Assembly: GCA_002323795.1 (NCBI GenBank)
Contig: DCPZ01000040.1
Span: 1-22,925 of the forward strand
Source of the DNA: Flavobacteriales bacterium UBA1531
GTDB taxonomy: Bacteria > Bacteroidota > Bacteroidia > Flavobacteriales_D > Sanyastnellaceae
DNA: 22,925 nucleotides
Direction of reading: 5' to 3'
Positions 1 through 7,493 of the stretch are shown here, in pieces. Every line of letters begins with the position of its first letter. Position 1 is the first letter of the stretch. The position numbers were made by a program, and so were the translations under genes. The notes under the pieces were generated by a model. The model searched no databases and was not told where the DNA came from. It saw only the letters and a program-made list of their open reading frames with translations.

Positions 1-743
1 GAGTTGAGGTAAAGGAGTGGGAGGCATTGCTTCAGTCCAGCTCGGGCGATGCACGAAAATTGCTCAATGTGCTGGAGCTCCTCGTAGATCATTCTGAAAA
101 GGGAAAGTTGGAGGTGACCAATGTCTTGGTGAAACGGGTGGTGCATGATTCCATTAGTCGTTACGATAAAAAGGGAGATGCTCATTATGACATTGCGTCT
201 GCCCTCATAAAAAGCATTCGCGGCAGTGATCCCAATGCCGCGATTTATTATCTCGCGCGGATGGTTGCGGGGGGCGAAGATCCAAAATTCATCGCGCGTC
301 GTTTGATTATTTCTGCATCGGAAGACATTGGCTTGGCGAATCCGACAGCCCTTGTTATTGCCAATGAAACGTTCACTGCAGTTGAAAGAATCGGCATGCC
401 AGAAGGCAGGATTATCCTGGCCCAGTGCGTCATCTATATGGCCACAAGTGCGAAGAGCAATGCTTCTTATTCGGCAATTGCAAGAGCACTCAATGAAGTG
501 GAAACGTCGGGCGATTTGGCTGTTCCCATTCACTTGCGAAATGCTCCCAACGCTTGGATGAAAAACGAGGGTTTCGGAAAAGGTTATGCCTACGATCATG
601 ACGCTCCGGATCACTTCAGTGGCCAAGAGTTTCAACCAGAGAATGTCGCTGGTAAGCGGTTCTATGAGCCAGGCTCAAACCCCAAAGAACAGGCGATTCG
701 CCAGAGGCTAAGGGAACTTTGGAAGACCAAATACGGTTATTGA
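1..743 (+). CDS. rarA: RarA/MgsA replication-associated AAA+ ATPase, C-terminal part (5' end outside window)
   Basis: This is the 3' portion of a RarA (MgsA/WRNIP1-family) gene, an AAA+ ATPase that acts at stalled replication forks and in recombination. The reading frame is open from base 3, so the N-terminal Walker A/B half lies outside the window; about 246 codons are visible of a family norm near 420-440. The first residues hold a sensor-2-like segment (SSSGDARK followed by LLNVLELL). Next come the family hallmarks YDKKGDAHYD, SALIKSIRGSDPNAAIYYLARM and GGEDPKFIARRL, then the C-terminal tetramerisation region with SASEDIGLANP and a PNAWMKNEGFGKGYAYDH-type segment. The TGA stop overlaps the stop of the convergent protease gene by 7 bp. 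Identification rests on these motifs and is confident. A TTG at 27 is internal and not the start. Confidence 0.93.
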   Translation, partial: VEVKEWEALLQSSSGDARKLLNVLELLVDHSEKGKLEVTNVLVKRVVHDSISRYDKKGDAHYDIASALIKSIRGSDPNAAIYYLARMVAGGEDPKFIARRLIISASEDIGLANPTALVIANETFTAVERIGMPEGRIILAQCVIYMATSAKSNASYSAIARALNEVETSGDLAVPIHLRNAPNAWMKNEGFGKGYAYDHDAPDHFSGQEFQPENVAGKRFYEPGSNPKEQAIRQRLRELWKTKYGY

Positions 744-2458
744 TTGAGGATCCAAGTGCGCGTTGTTAGCACGCGTCCGCCGTTAATCAATTGAAACAGA
801 TAAACACCAGCGCGCTGTGGTGTGTTGGACACCCAGCCTTGATGGTGTCCGCTGGGAGTGGTCCATTCTGGAAGGTGACCCTCAGCCATCAACTGTCCCC
901 TTGAATTCAAAATCCTCCACGCATCAGGAGCTTCGGTTCCTGAATATATCCAACGAGCCGTTCCACCGGGACTTGGATTTGGAAAGAGCAACAAATCATT
1001 GTCTGCAGGATTTTCTTCCCATTGCCCAGCGCCAGCCTTATCAAGAATTTTAAAAGCGTTGCGCATATCGGGAATTCCAAATCCCATGCTGTCATTGGGT
1101 GTATCGGCTAGATGTGCCGAGGCGATGATCGCGCTCCGTAATTCTTGAGCGGTTGTTTCAGGAAATGCTTGCCAGAGACAAGCGGCTGCGCCGCAAAGAA
1201 TTGGAGAAGAAAAACTCGTGCCATTCCCTCTTCGAATGCTCCCATCGGCAAATGGGTAGGCCGCCTCGACTCCCAATGCCATGACATCAGGTTTGACTCG
1301 TCCATCAGCCGTGGGTCCCCATCCGCTGAATGCGGCGTGCTCGCCGGAAGAGTTTACAGCCCCTACGGCTAATATGCCATTGGCATCTGCAGGTGCGGTG
1401 ATAAAATGCCATGGTGAGCTTCCGCTGTTTCCTGCGCTTGTGACGCACAAGATTCCTTTTTCAGCAGCCCATGAAGTCGCCCGCGAAATGCGCGTGGTAA
1501 TGCCATTCAGGTCATCGTAAACGTGATTCATCGTGGAATCATCAAATTGGCTGTATCCGAGGGAAGTATTGATCAGATCAACACCAAGGCTGTCGGCGTG
1601 TTCTGCCGCCACAACCCAATAATCTTCTTCAATCAGGAATTCGCTGTAGGCATCTTCGGTGCGATAGAGCCAATACGTGCCCTCAGGAGCTGTGCCAATG
1701 AGGGAGTCTTCGAGACTTCCTGCTATGGTTCCCAATACGGATGTTCCATGTTTATGATGAGCAAATAGTTCGTCTTGTGAATTCATTGCGTCCAATCCAA
1801 TACGCATCCGCCCTTCATCCCGCATCCGCTGGAAAATGGGCAAATGATCTGCATGTTCGAATCCGGCATCTAAGATCGCAATCCACATTCCCTCACCGCG
1901 AAACCCCATGCCATGTAACCACTGACCATTTAGCTGCGCCAGCGGTTCCCAGCCTTGGCCATATGTTGAGGCGTTGTCCATTCCCATTCGCGCTTGAGGC
2001 TCATTCATGGCTTCAATGACAGGAGGTCTTTTTGAACCGGTTTGCAGCACACTTTTTACAGCAGAGACCATGGGCAATTCGAGAAGGGATTCAACGTCAA
2101 AGGTTGTATCCCTTACTCTTACCGTGACCGCATTGAACCATTTGCTCTTCAAGATGACATCCAATTCTTCGATTTCTGCAATGGCTTCGACGTATGTCGG
2201 TGCGATTGGAAGATCGTGAGCAGTGATTGAGATTGATTGCCTTTCGCGCCGTTGAATTGAACGCTCGCTCAAGAAATATTCGGGCGAATTCAATGAATAT
2301 GGGGTTGAATGTCCCGCGACCAATTCAGATGATTCTTTCCCGTTGAATTGCACCCAATATCGGTTGGGAGCGGTCTGACCTTGAAGGATGTTTGCTTGGA
2401 ATAAAGTCAGCAAAGCAAATCCGCCAAAGAGTTTGCATATTTGAGCGGTTTGACTCAT
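737..2458 (-). CDS. Secreted subtilisin-like (S8) serine protease with T9SS type A sorting domain
   Basis: 573 aa. Residues 1 to about 29 form a signal peptide (hydrophobic FGGFALLTLF core), followed by a propeptide-like region ending near 140. The peptidase S8 domain shows the full catalytic triad: Asp197 in AILDAGFEH, His237 in HKHGTSVLGTIAG and Ser415 in GNGTSFSSP. The oxyanion Asn343 lies in SAGNSG. From about residue 488 there is a C-terminal sorting domain beginning LLLFPNPSPGG and ending in RAGVYLFQL...RTWILNQ, typical of T9SS type A cargo. The protein is therefore expected to cross the outer membrane through the Por system and be released or anchored at the surface. The start ATG overlaps the stop of the upstream YwqK/MORN gene by 4 bp (ATGA), so the two are probably translationally coupled. 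Substrate is unknown. Confidence 0.93.
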   Translation of the reverse strand: MSQTAQICKLFGGFALLTLFQANILQGQTAPNRYWVQFNGKESSELVAGHSTPYSLNSPEYFLSERSIQRRERQSISITAHDLPIAPTYVEAIAEIEELDVILKSKWFNAVTVRVRDTTFDVESLLELPMVSAVKSVLQTGSKRPPVIEAMNEPQARMGMDNASTYGQGWEPLAQLNGQWLHGMGFRGEGMWIAILDAGFEHADHLPIFQRMRDEGRMRIGLDAMNSQDELFAHHKHGTSVLGTIAGSLEDSLIGTAPEGTYWLYRTEDAYSEFLIEEDYWVVAAEHADSLGVDLINTSLGYSQFDDSTMNHVYDDLNGITTRISRATSWAAEKGILCVTSAGNSGSSPWHFITAPADANGILAVGAVNSSGEHAAFSGWGPTADGRVKPDVMALGVEAAYPFADGSIRRGNGTSFSSPILCGAAACLWQAFPETTAQELRSAIIASAHLADTPNDSMGFGIPDMRNAFKILDKAGAGQWEENPADNDLLLFPNPSPGGTARWIYSGTEAPDAWRILNSRGQLMAEGHLPEWTTPSGHHQGWVSNTPQRAGVYLFQLINGGRVLTTRTWILNQ

Positions 2459-3558
2459 CTCGGATCAGAACCAACCAGTTTGCCATTTTCATACAACTCT
2501 ATCAGCTGCAAACGACCGTTTTGGTCGTAATGGTAAACTTCACCATCCAGCATGCCATCGACATACTCGCCTTCTTTTCGAATTATTTCTCCATCGAGAA
2601 CACGCCGAAAAAAAGCCTCACCACTGATTGGATCCACTTCTTCTTCCATCGCCCATGCACCGGAATCATGCCATTCTCGGAATGGCCCCTCTTTCTTTCG
2701 GTTCACTACGTTAAATTCTTCTTTGGGTCGTCCGTCAGGGAAGGTCAAAAGCACTTTGCCATTTTCATGAATTTCTTTCACCAATTCTCCATCTTCAAAT
2801 TGACGGGTGTTTTCCAATACACCGCTCTCTGTAAAGGTTTTCCAGAACCCCGTCTCTTTGCCGTCTCTGTACATACCGATGGAGCGCGGACGTCCGTTGG
2901 AGTGGCTCACTCGGCACATTCCATGAAAGTGGCCATTGTCGTAGCCGATCTCCGATAGAAGAAGTCCCGTTTCATCCCAATTTTTCCAGATTCCGTCGCG
3001 ATTGCCGAGGATATATTCACCTGCTTCAAGCAATTGCCCCTGTCGTGCCATTCGCTGGGTGAGTCCGTTTAAAAGATCATTGGCGTAGTTCTCTACAAGG
3101 CGCAATTGGGCTTGCTGATCATAGTACTTCCATTCGCCTTGTTTCTTTCGTATGGCCTCGCCGTTTTCATCCAGATCTTGCGAAGTAAGGTATAAGCCTT
3201 CAGCTTGTAGGGTTCCATCTGTGCGATACAGCTTGGTGAACGCGCGCTTTCCTCCGCTTGTTTGTACCACCTTTGACAGCACTTCACCAGTCTCATGAAA
3301 AAAGGTAAATTCACCAACGGGAATTCCGGCGTTGAATGTTCCGATGTAATAGAGATTTCCGTTTGGCCAGACTCGAATCCACGGTCCATCTTTTTGATTC
3401 GAAGCGTTATTCAAGTTGTAATCCTTTCCTGCTTCACCTTTTGGCCAGAGGTCGCTGCCGGATAATCCGGGTTGAGTCTGAGCCGATTTTGGCCAGAACA
3501 TGAGGGCAATGAATACGACGAAAAGCCGCAAGGTCCCTTGGAGAAGTGGTTGCATCAT
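2455..3558 (-). CDS. Exported YwqK/MORN-variant repeat protein
   Basis: About 367 aa from the ATG at 3558. The frame is open to 3711, but the start chosen here begins directly with a signal peptide (MMQPLL, hydrophobic RLFVVFIALMFW, cleavage after SAQTQ). The rest is a tandem array of roughly ten degenerate 20-25-residue units of the form Y.NG...G.W..y...G.l, for example NGNLYYIGTFNAGIPVGEF, NRDGIWKNWDETGLL and EGEYVDGMLDGEVYHYDQNG. These are the MORN-variant/YwqK repeats common in Bacteroidota exported proteins. No enzymatic motif is visible. Some databases label YwqK proteins as toxin-antitoxin antitoxins, but the signal peptide and the neighbouring secreted protease do not support that here. 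Function is unknown, possibly a structural or binding role. An alternative start is the ATG at 3603. Confidence 0.82.
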   Translation of the reverse strand: MMQPLLQGTLRLFVVFIALMFWPKSAQTQPGLSGSDLWPKGEAGKDYNLNNASNQKDGPWIRVWPNGNLYYIGTFNAGIPVGEFTFFHETGEVLSKVVQTSGGKRAFTKLYRTDGTLQAEGLYLTSQDLDENGEAIRKKQGEWKYYDQQAQLRLVENYANDLLNGLTQRMARQGQLLEAGEYILGNRDGIWKNWDETGLLLSEIGYDNGHFHGMCRVSHSNGRPRSIGMYRDGKETGFWKTFTESGVLENTRQFEDGELVKEIHENGKVLLTFPDGRPKEEFNVVNRKKEGPFREWHDSGAWAMEEEVDPISGEAFFRRVLDGEIIRKEGEYVDGMLDGEVYHYDQNGRLQLIELYENGKLVGSDPR

Positions 3559-3593
3559 GGGAGCGAAAATAAGAAACGGACCCCAGCGACACG

Positions 3594-3626
3594 TCAGATT
3601 CATCGAAGTATTCGGTAGAGGTGAAA
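3594..3626 (-). promoter_or_regulatory. Possible -33/-7 promoter for the YwqK/protease unit
   Basis: On the leftward strand a TTG is followed, after 18 bp, by TACTTCG, one mismatch from the Bacteroidota -7 element TAnnTTTG. It lies about 40 bp upstream of the ATG at 3558, so it fits the downstream start and would make the ATG at 3603 untranslated. The match is imperfect and the call is tentative. Confidence 0.25.
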
Positions 3627-3678
3627 AACAATCTTCAGATTTGTGGATAGGGGGGTAGAATTCAGAAGTGGCTTTTTG

Positions 3679-3686
3679 TAGTTTTG
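3679..3686 (+). promoter_or_regulatory. -7 promoter element (TAGTTTTG) of mdh
   Basis: A perfect match to the Bacteroidota sigma -7 consensus TAnnTTTG, followed by CC, lies 30 bp upstream of the mdh ATG at 3717. No clear TTTG -33 element is seen at 17-23 bp upstream. It would give a leader of about 25 nt. Confidence 0.45.
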
Positions 3687-3716
3687 CCGTCGAAATCACC
3701 CCTTGAAACACTCATT

Positions 3717-4649
3717 ATGAAAGTTACTGTAGTTGGAGCCGGAAATGTTGGAGCGACCTGCGCAAATGTGCTGGCCACGCGCGAAGTGGCCAATGAGGTC
3801 GTGTTGCTTGATATCAAGGACGGCTTTGCCGAAGGTAAAGCCTTGGACATCTGGGAAACGGCGCCAATCAACCTTTACGACACGCGAACAGTAGGAGCGA
3901 CCAACGACTACAAAAAGACTGCAGGTTCGGATGTTGTGGTCATCACCAGTGGGCTTCCTCGAAAGCCCGGCATGAGCCGTGATGACTTGATTGCAACGAA
4001 TTCAGGCATCGTGAAGAGTGTGACCAATTCCATATTAGAGCATAGTCCAGAAGCCATCATCATCGTAGTTTCAAATCCACTTGATGTCATGACTTACTGC
4101 GCATATTTGACGGCAAACAAACCATCGCAAAAGGTTATGGGGATGGCAGGTATCTTGGATACAGCTCGATATCGTGCATTCCTAGCAGAGGCGTTGGATT
4201 GTTCACCGAAAGACATTCAAGCGGTGTTGATGGGAGGACACGGTGACACGATGGTGCCACTCCCTCGTTACACGACGGTAGGAGGTATTCCAGTAACTGA
4301 ATTGATTGATAGCGAAAAATTAGAATCGATTGTTGCTCGGACGAAGAAAGGCGGGGGTGAGATCGTGAATTTACTCGGCACATCTGCTTGGTATGCTCCA
4401 GGTGCAGCCGCGGCGCAGATGGTTGAAGCAATTGTGCGTGATCAGAAGCGTATTTTCCCAGTTTGTGCATGGCTCACGGGTGAGTATGGCATCAATGATT
4501 TGTACATAGGTGTTCCGGTGAAACTGGGCAAGAATGGGATTGAAGAGATTATCGAGTTGGAATTAAACGATGATGAAAAAGCCCTGCTTAGCGAAAGCGA
4601 AAAGGCTGTGCGATCTGTCGCTGACGTTCTCGATCGTATGAATGCCTGA
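3717..4649 (+). CDS. mdh: Malate dehydrogenase (NAD-dependent, LDH-like type)
   Basis: 310 aa, the usual length of LDH-like bacterial malate dehydrogenases. It oxidises malate to oxaloacetate with NAD+ in the TCA cycle. The Rossmann glycine motif GAGNVG is at residues 7-12, and Asp32 at the end of strand beta-2 favours NAD over NADP. The mobile loop PRKPGMSR carries the two substrate arginines Arg82 and Arg88, which marks it as malate- rather than lactate-specific. Asn120 (VSNPLDV), Arg151 (GILDTARYR) and catalytic His175 (MGGHGDTMVP) complete the site. The frame is open from 3684, but the ATG at 3717 begins exactly at the conserved MKVTVVGAGN. It is divergent from the YwqK gene and convergent with the FG-GAP gene, so probably monocistronic. 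Its product oxaloacetate is the substrate of PckA encoded 3 kb downstream. Confidence 0.97.
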   Translation: MKVTVVGAGNVGATCANVLATREVANEVVLLDIKDGFAEGKALDIWETAPINLYDTRTVGATNDYKKTAGSDVVVITSGLPRKPGMSRDDLIATNSGIVKSVTNSILEHSPEAIIIVVSNPLDVMTYCAYLTANKPSQKVMGMAGILDTARYRAFLAEALDCSPKDIQAVLMGGHGDTMVPLPRYTTVGGIPVTELIDSEKLESIVARTKKGGGEIVNLLGTSAWYAPGAAAAQMVEAIVRDQKRIFPVCAWLTGEYGINDLYIGVPVKLGKNGIEEIIELELNDDEKALLSESEKAVRSVADVLDRMNA

Positions 4650-4676
4650 ATGTGCAATTCAGCGTTGATTGTTGAA

Positions 4677-6971
4677 TCAAGGTAAGACGATTACGGGTAT
4701 TTTCAATTGAGCCATTGGCTCTGAAGCATCACCGTTTGCAAAAACGAGGACGTACATCCCTGGTGTGTTTGGAGTTTTGAACGTTCCAAGGCCTGTTTGT
4801 TGTGCTTGGCAAATTCGACCATCTGTGGCAACCCACTGAGCAGTTCCTTCGCAGTTCGCAGCAGACCCTAGGAGGGTTGCAGCATAATCGAGACGGATGG
4901 TGTTGTTGGCCCTGACGGGGTTCGGGTACAACATTCCGAATTTTGGTTGCGTCGCAGTTGAGATGTCAGTCACGATTCCTTGGTGCCAGCGAATGCCCCC
5001 ATTGTGAATCCCGATGAGCATTTCGGGATAGCCGTCTGCGTTGACGTCAGCAAATGTCGCCGCGGCACGTGCGCCGTGAATGTAATTTCCCACAGCATCG
5101 GTGATTTCTACCAATGGATTCAAGATGTCCTCAGTATCGAGGACGCCAAAGTATTGAATTGCTCCCAGCTCATTGCCGATCATCATGTGAATGCCACTTT
5201 CATCAATGTACAGGCAGGGGGTGGAGTGGCCATTGATTATATCCGCTTGGTTGGCTTGAATTCCCGCCCAATTGGAACCGTTTTCTGGCGTTGTGCTGAG
5301 GCACCAACCGGTATCGTCTCCTGTCAAGCAGTGCAAGTAGAGTTTGAGGCTTCCATTTTTTTCGCCAATAATCAAATCCAACTGGCCGTTGCCGTCCACA
5401 TCGAGCAGCTGTGGGGCGGCGAACTGTCCCACATCTATGACTTCACCACCCGCGTCAGAAATGGCCAATTCGAACATTTCCCAAATCGGCCAAGAGCCCG
5501 GTCCAGCGGTGTTTTCGAATTGATGAATGTACCCCAATTCGTCACCCACCAGAAGGTCCATATCGCCGTCGCCGTCCAAGTCGCCAATCGCCGGAAATGC
5601 ACTTTCTATGTTGTTCACATCGAGATCGACGGCACTCCAGGTCCTCCATTCAAAACTCGGATCACCGCTTGTTCCGACATTCTCAAACAATGCAATCGCT
5701 GTGGGCGTATCCGTGACACCTTCGTAACGCTCTTTGTTGCCTACCACTAGATCCAGATCCCCGTCGCCGTCTAGGTCAACGAGTTTTGGTTTCGCTCCGC
5801 GTCCCACGTCGATCATTCCATCCTGGATGTAATCGTCGTCTTCCAATGACCATACAGGGGACGCTGCCGTTCCCTCATTGGTCCAGAGCTCTACGCATTG
5901 GTCGTCGTCAATTTCGTAACCAATGTTCGGGGAGAAGATGAGGTCAATGTCCCCGTCTGAATCTACATCGATGGGATAAGCGGCAGGAAAACGTTCCAAG
6001 TCGACCGAGTCGGCTGGACCTGCATGGTCGATGAGTGCAGGAAAAGCATAATCGACCCAGGCCGTGCTGTCCTGGCCATCAATAGCACTTTCAAGAAAAA
6101 GACCACTGATTTGTGGGTAGGAGACGTCAGAAATGAGAAGGTCATGAGCCTCTTCGCCATCCAGCTGCAATGCGGTAATTGCTCCCCCTGCATGAAGTCG
6201 CCCCGTCATTTCGTCGTCATCCAATGGCCGACCTTCTGGGTCTACCACGTTAAAGTTGCACTCATGGTCTTCTCCAATGAAGAGCGTATTGTCCTCGCTT
6301 CCCTCTGAAACCATCGCATAGCAGCGGTTGGTGCATTTCAAATCCAAGGCACAAGAAGATTGGCCTGAAAACCTGTAGAGTCTCGTGCTTGTTTCGGTGA
6401 AGGCGACAAAGTCCAAGTCTCCATCGTTGTCGATGTCCCAAATGGCAGGTTTATCACCAAATGGACAGATAACGGGCAATTCTTGAGCACCGTTTCCAAA
6501 ATCCCAAGAGGCCATCAATGGAATGGCAAACGGCTCAAAACTCGGAGCTCCACCCGTGTTCAATCCAGTGTTTTTCCAAACGTGTATGTTGTTTTGGAAG
6601 CTCGTAAATAAGTCAGGTAGTCCATCGCAATCGAAATCTCTCAAAAGCACCCAGTCCCTCATTTCTGGCCAACCTTCGGACCAGTCTGGACGTTCCGTCC
6701 AGCTGGAATTATTGCGTTCAAAAACCAAAATACGGCTGCCGTCTCGATCGAACATGAACAGGTCTTCATCACCGTCTCCGTCCATGTCAATGGGGGACCA
6801 TTGAGGTGCGCGCAAACCTCCAGAAAATGGATGCGCCATGATTTCTCCTTCGATCATCACTTGGGGACCAGATTGCAGCTGCCAGTTCCAAGGTGATTGT
6901 GCAATGCTCATAGTGGCCATTAGCGACAGGCAAATGCTGAGGCAAAATGAAAAATTGTGTCCTAGCTTCAT
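4677..6971 (-). CDS. Secreted FG-GAP/VCBS-repeat beta-propeller protein with T9SS sorting domain
   Basis: About 764 aa from the ATG at 6971, which starts at a signal peptide (MKLGHNFSFCLSICLSLMAT, cleavage after SIAQ). The frame is open to 7121, but the upstream part has no export signal and runs into the divergent promoter region. At least eight calcium-binding, integrin-like repeats of the type DxDGDGxxD are visible, including DMDGDGDEDLFMFD, DIDNDGDLDFVAF, DVDSDGDIDLIF, DLDGDGDLDLVVG, DLDGDGDMDLLVG and DVNADGYPEMLIG. These predict a beta-propeller fold. The last 85 or so residues begin FGMLYPNPV and form a type A C-terminal T9SS sorting domain. No catalytic motif is seen, so the role is probably adhesive, structural or ligand binding at the cell surface. 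It is transcribed alone, divergent from the DUF423 gene. Confidence 0.9.
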   Translation of the reverse strand: MKLGHNFSFCLSICLSLMATMSIAQSPWNWQLQSGPQVMIEGEIMAHPFSGGLRAPQWSPIDMDGDGDEDLFMFDRDGSRILVFERNNSSWTERPDWSEGWPEMRDWVLLRDFDCDGLPDLFTSFQNNIHVWKNTGLNTGGAPSFEPFAIPLMASWDFGNGAQELPVICPFGDKPAIWDIDNDGDLDFVAFTETSTRLYRFSGQSSCALDLKCTNRCYAMVSEGSEDNTLFIGEDHECNFNVVDPEGRPLDDDEMTGRLHAGGAITALQLDGEEAHDLLISDVSYPQISGLFLESAIDGQDSTAWVDYAFPALIDHAGPADSVDLERFPAAYPIDVDSDGDIDLIFSPNIGYEIDDDQCVELWTNEGTAASPVWSLEDDDYIQDGMIDVGRGAKPKLVDLDGDGDLDLVVGNKERYEGVTDTPTAIALFENVGTSGDPSFEWRTWSAVDLDVNNIESAFPAIGDLDGDGDMDLLVGDELGYIHQFENTAGPGSWPIWEMFELAISDAGGEVIDVGQFAAPQLLDVDGNGQLDLIIGEKNGSLKLYLHCLTGDDTGWCLSTTPENGSNWAGIQANQADIINGHSTPCLYIDESGIHMMIGNELGAIQYFGVLDTEDILNPLVEITDAVGNYIHGARAAATFADVNADGYPEMLIGIHNGGIRWHQGIVTDISTATQPKFGMLYPNPVRANNTIRLDYAATLLGSAANCEGTAQWVATDGRICQAQQTGLGTFKTPNTPGMYVLVFANGDASEPMAQLKIPVIVLP

Positions 6972-7020
6972 GTGAGCAAGATTCGAGGTGCTTGTTAATT
7001 TCTTTGTCGCGAATATCGGG

Positions 7021-7049
7021 TTTGCCCGGAACACCTCAAGATATGTTTG
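7021..7049 (+). promoter_or_regulatory. Bacteroidota-type promoter (TTTG - 17 bp - TATGTTTG)
   Basis: TTTG at 7021-7024 and a perfect -7 element TATGTTTG (followed by C) at 7042-7049 are separated by 17 bp. The box ends 25 bp before the ATG of the DUF423 gene. This is the best two-part promoter match in the window and probably drives DUF423 and perhaps pckA. Confidence 0.55.
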
Positions 7050-7074
7050 CAAGGTGAGTAAAAGAAACAATGAA

Positions 7075-7470
7075 ATGGTTTTGATGGTTGCACTCGGCTT
7101 GATTGCGGTCGCACTTTCCATTGGTTTGGCGGCCTACGGTCGACATGCATTGGCAGATTCGGTGCTGCAAATGCGTTGGTCCATTGGCGTAGAATATCTA
7201 CGGGACATGGGGCTGGGATTGCTTGTAATGGCCTTGTTGCGGAACGCGTGGATATCCGAAGAAAGCAAGCCATGGCCAGAACGTATACTGGTTATGGGTA
7301 TTGCGCTTTTTTCGGGTGTGCTCTTTTTGGAATCGATTGTGCCCATCTGGATCGAAGAAGGGCCTTTGAGTTTGGCTCCTCCTGTTGGGGGGATTTCGAT
7401 GATAATAAGTTGGTTGTGGATTTTGGTTCAGTTCTTAACAAAGAAACGCCCAGTTCCGCCAAAGAAATAA
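7075..7470 (+). CDS. DUF423-family small integral membrane protein
   Basis: 131 aa from the ATG at 7075 (MVLMVALGLIAVALSIG). The frame is open back to 6988, but those residues lie on and upstream of the promoter at 7021-7049. About four hydrophobic segments are visible: residues 1-18, a stretch around GLGLLVMALL, one at ILVMGIALFSGVLFLES, and a last one at GGISMIISWLWILVQF. The AAYGRHAL-like segment, LFSGVLFL, and the PPVGGISMIISW ending resemble the DUF423 (YwdK-type) family of inner-membrane proteins of unknown function. Usual family length is about 120-130 aa, in agreement. pckA begins 23 bp downstream on the same strand, so co-transcription is possible, but pckA also has its own -7 box. 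Function unknown. Confidence 0.8.
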   Translation: MVLMVALGLIAVALSIGLAAYGRHALADSVLQMRWSIGVEYLRDMGLGLLVMALLRNAWISEESKPWPERILVMGIALFSGVLFLESIVPIWIEEGPLSLAPPVGGISMIISWLWILVQFLTKKRPVPPKK

Positions 7471-7471
7471 T

Positions 7472-7479
7472 TATATTTG
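7472..7479 (+). promoter_or_regulatory. -7 promoter element (TATATTTG) of pckA
   Basis: A perfect TAnnTTTG match ends 14 bp before the pckA ATG at 7494. No clear -33 TTTG is seen at the usual distance. If used, the mRNA leader would be only about 8 nt, or about 23 nt if translation began at the second ATG (7509). Confidence 0.35.
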
Positions 7480-7493
7480 AATCGAGAAATGCA

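Noticed and set aside
2392..2958. 188-codon rightward open frame opposite the YwqK/protease genes
   Set aside because: It crosses the junction of two well-supported leftward genes and its Phe/His-rich product shows no domain.
2455..3558. YwqK protein as the antitoxin of a toxin-antitoxin pair
   Set aside because: The protein has a signal peptide and its partner is a full secreted protease with propeptide and sorting domain, not a small toxin.
4665..4680. Inverted repeat TTGATT-GTTG-AATCAA between mdh and the FG-GAP gene
   Set aside because: A 6-bp A/T-rich stem without a U-tract is too weak for a terminator, and its place between convergent stops makes an FNR-like operator unlikely (spacing also differs from the FNR consensus).
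4980..5750. 256-codon rightward open frame opposite the FG-GAP gene
   Set aside because: It is antisense to a gene with clear repeats, signal peptide and sorting domain; the open frame follows from the Asp/Gly-rich repeat codons. No recognisable protein features.
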